A stretch of 64,000 nucleotides of DNA, taken from the NCBI RefSeq assembly GCF_018603905.1, contig NZ_JAHFZZ010000026.1:98637-162636 (forward strand), written 5' to 3'. The notes beneath the pieces were generated by a model. It saw only the letters and a list, made by a program, of their open reading frames with translations. It was not told the origin of the DNA and made no database searches. Position numbers and translations under genes: made by a program. Positions 44,107 to 52,364 of this stretch are shown here, in pieces (positions within the stretch are counted from its first letter, which is position 1; each line of letters starts with the position of its first letter). The DNA comes from Nonomuraea sp. NEAU-A123 (GTDB taxonomy: Bacteria; Actinomycetota; Actinomycetes; Streptosporangiales; Streptosporangiaceae).

Positions 44107-44655
44107 TCAGACCCAGGAATACTCCTTGTCCGTTACCGCGGGCAGTTCCACGATGCTCGGCCTCGCGGTCGGACTGGCCAACTGGGCGAGCGCCGTTCCG
44201 ATGGGAGGGAACAACGGCAGGTCAGCCGCCTGCCGGTAGTCGATCCACTGCACATGGCCGACCTCATGGCCGCCGTCGGTGAGTTCGTCGAACTCGTGAG
44301 TGGCGAGAGTGCGACGGACATCCGCGCTGACGTGGAGGCGATAGATCAGGTGGAGCTTACGCGGCGCAGGTGTGTTTCCCGGCCGCGTTACCCTCACATC
44401 CATCAGCCACAGCAGTTCCGGCTCCGTTCCTAAACCCGGCGCGAGGGCGAGCTCTTCTTCCAGTTCACGGGCGAGGGCGGTATTGAGCGGCTCGCCTGCG
44501 GAAACGTTCCCGCCGATGGTGGTGAAGAAGTGGATGTTGTTGGCGCGGTCCCTACGCAAAAGTGCGACCTCGTTCCCGCAGAAGACCAGGGCGTTGACAC
44601 GGATCTTGATCCTGCCGAACGGGGCATCGAGAGGACCTGCGTGATCATCACTCAA
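44107..44655 (-). CDS. Nudix hydrolase
   Basis: A 182-residue protein with a Nudix box from G49 to L71 (E55, R63, E64, E67, E68 in place), except that the usual glycine near the end is Ala70. Nudix enzymes hydrolyse nucleoside diphosphate derivatives. The TTG at 44655 is the apparent start, with no strong ribosome site, so the true start may be inside. Stands alone between two spacers. Confidence 0.82.
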   Translation of the reverse strand: MSDDHAGPLDAPFGRIKIRVNALVFCGNEVALLRRDRANNIHFFTTIGGNVSAGEPLNTALARELEEELALAPGLGTEPELLWLMDVRVTRPGNTPAPRKLHLIYRLHVSADVRRTLATHEFDELTDGGHEVGHVQWIDYRQAADLPLFPPIGTALAQLASPTARPSIVELPAVTDKEYSWV

Positions 44656-44992
44656 TGGCAGTCCTTACAGCGCTGTGGTGGGGCCGAGCGTCCACGAACA
44701 CCAGCGTCCCGCTGGCATCACTCGGTATGGCGCCAAAGCCCACTGTGGCAGTCGAAGTGAACCCGACAGCTCCGTTTCCGACAACCCCTTGACCCAATGA
44801 ACGCCGGGCGGCGCGTAGTGGACGGAGCCGGCGCGGTAAACGCCCGAGGAGGTCGCGGTGATCGCCGAGCGGACCCGTCAGGCAGATGGCCGTGCACCAT
44901 TGGGCAGCTTGAACGACGGGCCCCGTCTACCCCGAAACCTCCAGAGTGCTTCGGGGGAGTGCTCAGGCACAACCGCCGGGCTTGGAGAGTGC
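44656..44992. other. 337-base spacer without a recognisable gene
   Basis: I find no ribosome site with a plausible frame, no RNA gene and no strong hairpin. AGTGCTCAG occurs twice near its right end (44956-44964 and 44987-44995), the second copy overlapping the end of the aldolase-like gene. The stretch may be the decayed 3' side of a former gene. Confidence 0.4.
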
Positions 44993-46207
44993 TCAGTCCT
45001 GTCCGGGGAACAGCAGTGACAGCTCCCGCGGATAAGCCGCGATCAACCGCAGTTCGTCGTCCGTGAGCGGTCGGCCGGTCATCGCGTTGCAGAGCTGGAC
45101 GAGCCGGAACGCCAGATCCTCCTCCCGCACCTCCACGCCGAGCCCGTCCATGACGTGCCTGAACCCGGCCTTCCCGCCGTACTCGCCGGTCAGCACGACC
45201 CGCCCACTGCGCGCGTGCCAGTCCTCGGGGAACGGCCCGAGCGTCGCCTCGTCGTACAGCTCATAGTTGCCGTGATCCTTCAGCGCCCCGTCCGCGTGAA
45301 TGCCCGACTCGTGCGCGAACGCGTTGCGCCCCACCCCCACCTGGTTGTACGGCAGCGCCTGCCCGAACGCGTAACTCGCCCACAGCCCGAACCTGCGCGC
45401 CCACGACAGATCGATGGCGTCACCGATCTCCGCCTCCAGCCCGAAGCCGTGCTCGAAGGCGAGAATGGTGGACAGCAGGTCGGCGTTGCCGGAACGTTCG
45501 CCGATGCCGTTCACGCAGGTGTTGATCCACGCGTCCTGCCCGGCCTCCAGGTCGCCGAGCGCGCCCGCGATGGAGTTGGCCACGGCCAGGCCGAGGTCGT
45601 TGTGGCAGTGCGTTTCGATCGGCAGCCCGACGGCCAAGGCCAGCTTGGCGAAGCGCTCGCGGATCCGGTCGGGCGTGTCGCCGCCGATGGTGTCGCAGTA
45701 GCGGACCCGGTCGGCGCCCGCCTCCTTCGCCGCCAGCGCGAACTCCAGCAGGAACCCGTCATCGGTCCGCGACCCGTCCTCCGCGTTGACGCCCACGGTC
45801 AGCGCGCCCGCCGACTTGGCCGCCCGCACGGCCGCCGTCATCTCCCTGATGATCGCGTCGCGGTCGAGTCGGCCGCGGAACTTGTTCTGGATCATGTAGT
45901 CCGACGTGGAGATCGACAGGTTGTAGTGCTTCAGGCCGAGCGGCGCCGCCTGCTCCACGTCCTGCGGTACGCCGCGGCACCAGCCCGACAGCCGCAGCTC
46001 GCCGAACGCGCCCGCCTCGGCCAGCGCCGTCTGCGCCCGTACGTAGGGGACCTCATGGAACAGGAAGGGGAAACCGATCTCGGACTGAGCCACACCGAGT
46101 TTGGCCAGGTAGAAGTTGACCATGGTCTTGCCGAACTTCGAGAGGCCGGTGCGCGCGGTCTGCACGCCGTCCCGGTTGGTCACATCAAGGAAATGGACTT
46201 TGGGCAT
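44993..46207 (-). CDS. HMGL-like acyltransferase: homocitrate / isopropylmalate / Re-citrate synthase relative
   Basis: A 404-residue enzyme of the LeuA/NifV family, which joins acetyl-CoA to 2-keto acids. DVTNRDGVQ (residues 8-16) and ETHCHNDLGLAVANS carry the divalent-metal Asp and His-x-His; GIGERSGNADL is the third family block. LSISTSDYMIQNKF and VGVNAEDGSRTDD differ from LeuA and recall Re-citrate synthase and homocitrate synthase. The ATG at 46207 (MPKVHFLD) starts the fold. It is divergent from an HTH-citrate synthase gene with only 67 bases between, so both are probably under one control. Confidence 0.75.
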   Translation of the reverse strand: MPKVHFLDVTNRDGVQTARTGLSKFGKTMVNFYLAKLGVAQSEIGFPFLFHEVPYVRAQTALAEAGAFGELRLSGWCRGVPQDVEQAAPLGLKHYNLSISTSDYMIQNKFRGRLDRDAIIREMTAAVRAAKSAGALTVGVNAEDGSRTDDGFLLEFALAAKEAGADRVRYCDTIGGDTPDRIRERFAKLALAVGLPIETHCHNDLGLAVANSIAGALGDLEAGQDAWINTCVNGIGERSGNADLLSTILAFEHGFGLEAEIGDAIDLSWARRFGLWASYAFGQALPYNQVGVGRNAFAHESGIHADGALKDHGNYELYDEATLGPFPEDWHARSGRVVLTGEYGGKAGFRHVMDGLGVEVREEDLAFRLVQLCNAMTGRPLTDDELRLIAAYPRELSLLFPGQD

Positions 46208-46238
46208 GCCCACACGTTGACACGCTCCTTCAATGTGT

Positions 46239-46259
46239 ATCAATATTGATTTTCATCAA
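46239..46259. promoter_or_regulatory. Shared palindromic operator between the two synthase genes
   Basis: ATCAATATTGAT (46239-46250) is a perfect palindrome, and TTGAT-TTTC-ATCAA (46246-46259) overlaps it. The AT-rich block sits midway between the divergent starts (46207 and 46275), with AGGAGG for the citrate synthase right after it. The DNA-binding domain fused to that citrate synthase is a natural candidate to bind here. Confidence 0.6.
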
Positions 46260-46274
46260 CATAGGAGGCTGGGC

Positions 46275-47558
46275 GTGGAGTGGATCGACGCGGCGACGGC
46301 GGCCGAGCGGCTCGGTGTGAAGCCCGCCACCCTCTACGCGTACGTGAGCCGGGGCGTGCTCAAGCGCCGACACGGTGACGATCGGCGCAGCCTGTTCGAC
46401 GCGGCGGAGATCGAGCAGCTGGCCCGGCGCGGGCGGCCGCGCAACCAGCCGCCGGAGCTGGTCATCGAGTCGGGCATCACCGCACTCGGCCTCGACCGCC
46501 CGTACTACCGCGGCCTCGACGCCCTCGACCTGGCCACAACCACGGATTTCGAGACGGTGGCCGAGTGGCTGTGGACGGGAGACCCCGATGTCTTCGCCGT
46601 TGCCCCGAACGCCGAGCTCCGCTCCCCGCGAAACCACCGGCGAACGGCAGGCGGCTCCGCCCCACCCCCGGAAGCGGTGCACAGGTCCGGTATGGCGCAG
46701 GGCTGGGTGCGCGATCCCGCGACCTCGCAGGCCGCCGTCGCAGCTCAGCGCGGCCTCCCCGAAGGGCTGCTGCCCCTGGACCGCCTCCAAGTGATCATCA
46801 CGGTTCTCGGCGCCACCGACTCGCTCCGCTACCAGCTCGATCCCGTCTCCGTCGCCGCCACCGGCCGTCGCCTCATCTCCGGCCTGGTCGATGCCCTGCC
46901 GCCCCTCCACACCCCCGGCGGTGAGTCGATCGCCGAGCGGCTCTGGTCCCGCCTGTCCCCGCGCCCCGCCAGCCCACCGCTCCTCGCCGCCCTGCGGGCC
47001 GCGCTCGTGCTGCTCGCCGACCACGAACTGGCCGCCTCCACCCTGGCCGCCCGGGTGGCCGCCTCCGCTCGGGCCGACCCGTACGCCGTGGTGCTGACCG
47101 GCCTCGGTGTGCTCGGCGGCCCTCTGCACGGCGGCGCGTGCTACGCGGCCGAACGCCTGCTGACCGAGGTCAACGAGCCCGGCCAGGCCACCCGCGTGAT
47201 CGCCGAGCGGGTACGCAGGGGCGAGCGCATCCCCGGCTTCGGCCACAGCGTCTACAAGAACGGCGACGCCCGCGGCAGCTTCCTGCTCGACCTGGTGGCG
47301 GAGGCCGCACCCGGCCACGAACGCGTCGCCGTGGCGCGGGCCGTACTGGCTGAAGTCCGTCGGCGACGCCTGCCCGAGCGGAACGTCGACTTCGCGCTCG
47401 CCACCCTCGTGGGCGTCGCCGGGATGGTGCCTGGGTCCGGCGAGGCGATCTTCGCGGTGGCCAGGGTCGCGGGATGGCTGGCCCACGCGATGGAGGAGTA
47501 CGCCAAAGGCTCCCTGCTCCGCCTCCGCGCCTCGTATACCGGCCCGCTGATCAGGTGA
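46275..47558 (+). CDS. Citrate synthase with N-terminal helix-turn-helix domain
   Basis: A 427-residue protein. Residues 1-50 form a MerR/excisionase-like HTH (DAATAAERLGVKPATLYAYV, then RRSLFDAAEIEQL). The rest is citrate synthase: catalytic histidines in GGPLHGGACYAAE and PGFGHSVYKNGDAR and the aspartate in RNVDFALATL. It condenses oxaloacetate, or a related keto acid, with an acyl-CoA. A Pro/Arg-rich insert (about residues 115-150) is unusual. The GTG at 46275 has AGGAGG six bases upstream; a further in-frame ATG at 46233 would run through the palindrome and is rejected. Confidence 0.83.
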   Translation: MEWIDAATAAERLGVKPATLYAYVSRGVLKRRHGDDRRSLFDAAEIEQLARRGRPRNQPPELVIESGITALGLDRPYYRGLDALDLATTTDFETVAEWLWTGDPDVFAVAPNAELRSPRNHRRTAGGSAPPPEAVHRSGMAQGWVRDPATSQAAVAAQRGLPEGLLPLDRLQVIITVLGATDSLRYQLDPVSVAATGRRLISGLVDALPPLHTPGGESIAERLWSRLSPRPASPPLLAALRAALVLLADHELAASTLAARVAASARADPYAVVLTGLGVLGGPLHGGACYAAERLLTEVNEPGQATRVIAERVRRGERIPGFGHSVYKNGDARGSFLLDLVAEAAPGHERVAVARAVLAEVRRRRLPERNVDFALATLVGVAGMVPGSGEAIFAVARVAGWLAHAMEEYAKGSLLRLRASYTGPLIR

Positions 47559-47570
47559 TGGGCGCTCCGG

Positions 47571-50500
47571 TCAGGTGCTCCTGTCCACATAGGCGGCCAA
47601 CGCCCGTACCCGCTCCGCGTGCTCGTCGTGTCCGACGATCACCGGTGGCTCGTTGTACGGCATGGCGTCCGACGAACGCCTGAGCTTGATGTACTGGCCA
47701 CAGGCATCGATCGCGTACGGCTCCATGTCGTCCTGGAGCGCCCCGATCACCGTGATCCCGTACGTCTCGCCGATCCGGCGGAACAGCGCCACCGCCTCCC
47801 GCCGGTGCTCCTTGCCCAGGTTGCGGCCCAGTTCGTCGAGCACCAGGCACAGATGCCCGCCGCCGGACGACGCGATCGCCGCCGCGCACACCAGCTTGAC
47901 CGCCTTCTCGTCCATGAGCGCGGTGTTGGCCCGCCGGTTGTACGGGACGAAGCCCTGGCCCTCGCCACGCCGCCACTTCGGGGTGACGCGCCATTGCCAG
48001 CGCTGTTCGGGGTCCGCGGGCGCCGGTGGCACCGGGAACTCCAGGGTCGCCCCATAACCTCCGTACGACGTGTCGAGCTGCTCGAACTCCTCCGCCACCC
48101 GGGTGAGCCTGGACTTGATCGCCGCCGTCAGCGCCGCCCGGTGGACGGCCGTCGATCTGGCCGCCTCCTCCGCGCCCTTGTCGGCGGCGGCCAGGTCGCG
48201 CTGCCGCGACACGACCTGCGCCTCGATCTGGCGGCGCTGATGCTTCTCGTACTCTTCCTGCCCACGCAGGTAAGAGGCCAGCGAGCCGCACACCGCCGCG
48301 AACGTCGCCTGCTCCCGCGCCGTGCTCCCCCCACGCTCGGACAGCAGGAACCGCAGCTCCTCCGGGATCTCCGCGTCCTCCTCAGGGAACGTGTCGCGCA
48401 GCGCCTGATCGAAATGGCGTTCGGCGATGCGCCACCATTCCTCGGCGGTACGCGAACGTTCGTCCTCGGGCAGCGCCTTCAGCCACTCACGCGCCCCCTC
48501 GGCGGTGCCGCCCCAGTCGGCGGCCAGGGCCTCGACCTTGAGCGCCTCCCGCTCGCCGCTCACTCTCGTCTCGTCCTGACGCGACCGGGCCCGCTCGCCC
48601 TCGTGCCGCTGCCGCCGCCCCTCCAGGCGTTCGATCTCCATGTCCTTCGTGCGAGCCCGGAAGTCGAGCGCGCCCGCCTGCCGTTCGGCCTCCGCCACCG
48701 CGGGCGTCAGCTCCTCCAGCGCCGCCGTCAGCTCGCCCAGCCGCGCCCGCCGCCCGGCCAGCTTCGTCTCCAGCTCGGCGAGCCGCACACCCGCTTTGGC
48801 CCCCTCCAGTCGCCGCTGACCCTCCGCGACGCCTTCCTCCCCATCTCGTACGGCCTGCGCTGCCGTCTCCTGGATGTCCCTGGCCCGGTTGAGCCGGTGT
48901 TCGGCGGCCTTGATCCGCGCCTCCCGGCCGGTCGCCTCCCCGTCGAACGCCCCCACCACACTCACCCCGGCCGCGCTCACCAGCACCGATCCAGGCAGGT
49001 CGGCCAGCGCGACCGCGGCGGCCTCGAGCTGGTCGGCGTCGACGATCACCGCATGCTCATGGGGCCAACCCCGCAGCTCCTCCAGCCCAAGCCCACCCCC
49101 GCGAGAAGCTTCACCGGCGGATCCGTCCTCGGTGCCGTGGGCGCGGGCGTAGTCGCGCGCCTGCTCGGCCACGTCCAGCGCGTCCAGCAGGCCCGTCGCC
49201 CCGACGCCGGCCGTGGCGAGCGCGTTGAGCTGCGCCGCGGCCGGACCGCCCTCGGCGTCGTCCAGCGCCGCCTGGGCCGAGGCCACCTCGCGATCGGCCA
49301 CGCCCAGCGCCTTCAGCGCCTCGTTGAGCCGCAGCCGCGCCTCCCGCAGCTCCCGCTCGGCCGTGGGCACATCGCGGCCGTCGGCGAACCGGCGCGTCTC
49401 CTCCAGCGCCGGGATCAGGCCGCGCAACTCGTCGGCGGAGTTCTCCGCCACGGCCCGGTCGGCGTCGAGCTTGGCGGCCCGCGCCTGCATCACGGCCAGC
49501 TCCTTGCGCGCCTCCGCCACCTTCCGGTCGAGCGTGTCGTCCTTCAGCGTGGCGGTCTCGGCCTTCACCTTGGAGATCGCCTCGGCCGCCGCCTCCCCCG
49601 CGGCCCGGTGCCGTTCGAGCTCGGCCACCAGCAGTTCGTCCTTGGCCGCCGCGTCGTCCAGCTTGCGGGCCTGCCGCCCACGCCAGCACCGCAGCGCGTC
49701 GGCCAGCCGGATCCGCGCCTGATCGCGCCGGTCGAACGTGGTCAGCAACGCCCTCGACTCCGCCTCGAACTCGGCCAGCCGATCACCCGCCTGCGCCGCC
49801 CGTACCCGCTTGGCGTGTTCGTCCCTGCGAGCCTCGCGCTCCTGTTCGAGCTCGGCGTCGAGCCCGGTGAGGGCCGCGATGGCCTCGAACACGCGCTCCG
49901 GCGAGATCTCGTTGAGCGGCTGCGAGAGCAGGTTGGTGGCGACCTTGCTCCGAACCGAGGTCGACAGGAACGACACGCAGCGGATGCGGTCGCCGTACAG
50001 CACCTTGGTCAGGTCGCGGGCCACCACGTCGCGGCGCCCGGCCGACTTGGGCAGCGTCGCCCACATCTCGTCGGCGCGCGCCACGCGCTCGGCCTCGGAC
50101 GCGGCGGAGGCCAGGTGTACGCCGTCACGCCAGCGGATCTCCAGGTGGGGGGCCTCCTGGTTGACCTTGAGCCACACAGTGACGGCCCCGCCCGACGTGT
50201 CGGGCACGGCGAACAGCTCGCCGCTCTCCGGGCCGGACTCGGAGGATTCCGTGCCCATTTGGGGAGACCCGGCTCCTGGAGCAGCAGCGTCGGGGGAAAC
50301 CGAGGCCAGCGTCTCGACGAGGTCGGTCGGCACCGCCTCCGCGGGGGTCGCGGGCGGTTCGGTGGTGCGCGGCGGGAGGTCGAAGGAGGCGCCCGGCGGC
50401 CCGAAGACACCGACGATGTAGCCATGGTCGGCGCTGGCCCACTGGCGGGCGCCCGCGCCGCTGGCCAGTTCGGCGTTGAACAGCAGCTCCGACACCGCCT

Positions 50501-50723
50501 TCGCGCCCGAGGCGAACCGCCACTGCTCGTCACCCAGCAGCGCCGTGATCGACGCGATGAACGACGACTTGCCCGCGCCGTTGGAGTCCTTGGGCCCGGC
50601 GCCCGCGACGACGATGAGCGTGCCGGGGACGGTCGGCACCGGATGGGTCGAGAGCCGTGAGATGTTGACCGCCTGCATGGCGATCAACACCCGGTCCCCG
50701 ACGACGTTCTCCACCTGCGACAC
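47571..50723 (-). CDS. SMC-like ATPase of a condensin-like cassette (MukB/JetC-like)
   Basis: A 1050-residue SMC-type protein: N-terminal ATPase half with KDSNGAGKSSF (Walker A, residues 45-55), long coiled coils (about 285-500 and 600-780), a globular hinge-like part (about 504-600) and a C-terminal half with SSGGGHLCLVLDELG (D963/E964 as Walker B). The usual first Walker A glycine is Asp46. A Pro/Ser/Thr-rich insert lies near residues 113-175. It follows the kleisin-like and KITE-like genes on the same strand, as in MukFEB and Wadjet JetABC. Such complexes extrude DNA loops. The GTG start has GGGGGTTACAG upstream. Confidence 0.82.
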   Translation of the reverse strand: MSQVENVVGDRVLIAMQAVNISRLSTHPVPTVPGTLIVVAGAGPKDSNGAGKSSFIASITALLGDEQWRFASGAKAVSELLFNAELASGAGARQWASADHGYIVGVFGPPGASFDLPPRTTEPPATPAEAVPTDLVETLASVSPDAAAPGAGSPQMGTESSESGPESGELFAVPDTSGGAVTVWLKVNQEAPHLEIRWRDGVHLASAASEAERVARADEMWATLPKSAGRRDVVARDLTKVLYGDRIRCVSFLSTSVRSKVATNLLSQPLNEISPERVFEAIAALTGLDAELEQEREARRDEHAKRVRAAQAGDRLAEFEAESRALLTTFDRRDQARIRLADALRCWRGRQARKLDDAAAKDELLVAELERHRAAGEAAAEAISKVKAETATLKDDTLDRKVAEARKELAVMQARAAKLDADRAVAENSADELRGLIPALEETRRFADGRDVPTAERELREARLRLNEALKALGVADREVASAQAALDDAEGGPAAAQLNALATAGVGATGLLDALDVAEQARDYARAHGTEDGSAGEASRGGGLGLEELRGWPHEHAVIVDADQLEAAAVALADLPGSVLVSAAGVSVVGAFDGEATGREARIKAAEHRLNRARDIQETAAQAVRDGEEGVAEGQRRLEGAKAGVRLAELETKLAGRRARLGELTAALEELTPAVAEAERQAGALDFRARTKDMEIERLEGRRQRHEGERARSRQDETRVSGEREALKVEALAADWGGTAEGAREWLKALPEDERSRTAEEWWRIAERHFDQALRDTFPEEDAEIPEELRFLLSERGGSTAREQATFAAVCGSLASYLRGQEEYEKHQRRQIEAQVVSRQRDLAAADKGAEEAARSTAVHRAALTAAIKSRLTRVAEEFEQLDTSYGGYGATLEFPVPPAPADPEQRWQWRVTPKWRRGEGQGFVPYNRRANTALMDEKAVKLVCAAAIASSGGGHLCLVLDELGRNLGKEHRREAVALFRRIGETYGITVIGALQDDMEPYAIDACGQYIKLRRSSDAMPYNEPPVIVGHDEHAERVRALAAYVDRST

Positions 50724-50755
50724 CTGTAACCCCCGTAGCCCTTCCGTTTCACCGC

Positions 50756-50821
50756 GCCGCCCCGGTTGGGGCTGACGCTCGTTGTCTGTGCCGTGCCGTC
50801 CCGGCTGGGGCAGACGCTTGT
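50756..50821. repeat. Two 27-base direct repeats (39-base period)
   Basis: Copies at 50756-50782 and 50795-50821 differ at four or so positions (GCCGyCCCGGyTGGGGCwGAC at their head). They fill the gap between the KITE-like stop and the SMC-like start, the only non-coupled junction of the cassette. Could be a promoter-proximal duplication or a control element. Confidence 0.65.
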
Positions 50822-50840
50822 GCCTGCTAGGTCCGGGCGG

Positions 50841-52364
50841 CTACCCGGCCGATCTTCGAGCTCGTACGGCCGAGGCCAGCGGGCTGTGCGGCCCGGCCGC
50901 CAGGATCAGCTCCTCCTGCAGCCGTCGCCGCGCCGCCGGGGTGAGCCGGTGGAACTGCGGTCCCGGCGCGTAGCCGCCAGCCTCCTCGCCCGCCTTCACC
51001 TGGGTCAGCAGCCCGGCATGCCGCAGCATCCGCAGCGCCGCCTCCAGCTCGCCGATCGGCAACTGGGTGTGGCGGCGCAGCTCATCGACGGGAGTGGGAT
51101 GCGGCGACAGCCAGGTGTCGTCGGGCAGCAGCCCCTCCGCCCGCGGGATCGCCACCGAATGCACCAGCACCAGCGTCAACACCGCCCGCTCACTCTCACC
51201 AAGCCCCGACGCGACTCCCGACGCGGGCCCCGGCGCGGGCCCGTGTCTGGGCACCGGCCCGTCGCGATAGGCGTCGTCGTAGCCCGAGGTCCATCGCTCC
51301 CGGTGTTGGATCAGCGTCCGGCCGCGCCGGGCGAGCATCTCGCCGAGCGTGTGGCGGAGCGCTGGGTCGCGGAGCCCACCGAACCGGGCCTCCAACACCG
51401 GCTCGGCACCATGCTCCACCGCCATGAACGCCGCCACCAGCTCGGCCCGCCGCCGTTCGTCATAGCCGCCCAGCAGATCATCGAACTCCGCCTCGCCACC
51501 CTCGACCCGGCCCGCCGCCATCGCGGAATCCGGCGCCCTCGGAGACTCTTGCGCCGCGCTCGCCGCCCGCGGCTTTTCCGCGCCGGTCGCCGCCGCCGGC
51601 TCTTGCGCCGCGGTCACCTGCGGTTCTTCGACTACGGTCGCCACCGGTGGTTCTTCGGTGGCGACCGTAGTCGGCGGCTCTTGCGCGTCGGTCGCCATCG
51701 GTGGCTCTCCCGTGGCGGTCGCTCCCGGCGGACCTTCCGTGGCGGCTGCCACGATGTCGGCGTCCGCCACCACCGTGAGGTCACGGTGCTCGGGCACGGG
51801 AATGCGCCGGATCAGCTCTTTGAGCTGGGCGTGCGACTCGACCGGCCACAGGGCGCAGCGGGGGCCCAGCGAGACCACGCCGTCGGACATGACGATCCAC
51901 GCCGAGTCGTGCAACCGGCGCAGAGCCCCGATGGCCCAGTTGCGCATCAGGTCGTCGGTACGGCCGATCAACGCCCGATAAGTGTCGAGGATCAGCTCAG
52001 CCGGCGCCGGAGTGCCCGGCCACGGATCGACGGACAGGTCGCTCCAGCAGCACTTGAGCGTCGCCGCCAGCACCCGCCGCGTCTCGCCCGCGCGCTCGAC
52101 CGGGACCGGGGACACCTGGTATTCGTCGAGAAGCGAAGGGGTGGCCGAATCGGGCCACACCGGCAGTGCCTGGCCGGTGGAGTCGGGCCGCGTGAGCCGG
52201 AGCATCCCAGGAGGCGCGGCGACACCGGCCCCCAGCCGCAGCGGCCCACCCGACCGCGCCCGCGCGTGAGCCACCGCGCCGTCGCCCAGCGGGCGACGAG
52301 CCCCGGCACCAGCAGAAGAGCGGCCCGCGTCACCGGAGCCTGAAGATTGACGAGTGCCGCTCAT
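50841..52364 (-). CDS. KITE/MukE/JetB-like subunit of the condensin-like cassette
   Basis: A 507-residue protein with no named family I can be sure of. The N-terminal 60 residues are Gly/Ser/Arg-rich; a folded part follows (about 65-200); then a repetitive Ala/Thr/Glu/Pro linker (about 205-290); then a helical part and a winged-helix-like end (VDELRRHTQLPIGELEAAL to LTPAARRRLQ, about 430-490). Small tandem winged-helix proteins at this operon position are KITE subunits (MukE, JetB), but those are usually about 200-230 residues. ATG at 52364 overlaps the kleisin-like stop (ATGA). Confidence 0.6.
   Translation of the reverse strand: MSGTRQSSGSGDAGRSSAGAGARRPLGDGAVAHARARSGGPLRLGAGVAAPPGMLRLTRPDSTGQALPVWPDSATPSLLDEYQVSPVPVERAGETRRVLAATLKCCWSDLSVDPWPGTPAPAELILDTYRALIGRTDDLMRNWAIGALRRLHDSAWIVMSDGVVSLGPRCALWPVESHAQLKELIRRIPVPEHRDLTVVADADIVAAATEGPPGATATGEPPMATDAQEPPTTVATEEPPVATVVEEPQVTAAQEPAAATGAEKPRAASAAQESPRAPDSAMAAGRVEGGEAEFDDLLGGYDERRRAELVAAFMAVEHGAEPVLEARFGGLRDPALRHTLGEMLARRGRTLIQHRERWTSGYDDAYRDGPVPRHGPAPGPASGVASGLGESERAVLTLVLVHSVAIPRAEGLLPDDTWLSPHPTPVDELRRHTQLPIGELEAALRMLRHAGLLTQVKAGEEAGGYAPGPQFHRLTPAARRRLQEELILAAGPHSPLASAVRARRSAG

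Noticed and set aside
46233..46275. Citrate synthase start at the ATG at 46233
   Set aside because: It would encode the palindromic operator; GTG 46275 has AGGAGG at ideal spacing.
47619..50660. A 1013-codon open frame on the plus strand, antisense to the SMC-like gene
   Set aside because: Its Arg/Gly/Leu/Pro-rich translation with no motifs is the usual mirror of a GC-rich gene; the minus strand has clear Walker motifs and coiled coils.
51560..51750. Possible CRISPR-like or minisatellite array
   Set aside because: The imperfect repeats are in-frame codons of an Ala/Thr/Glu/Pro linker; there are no constant repeats with unique spacers.
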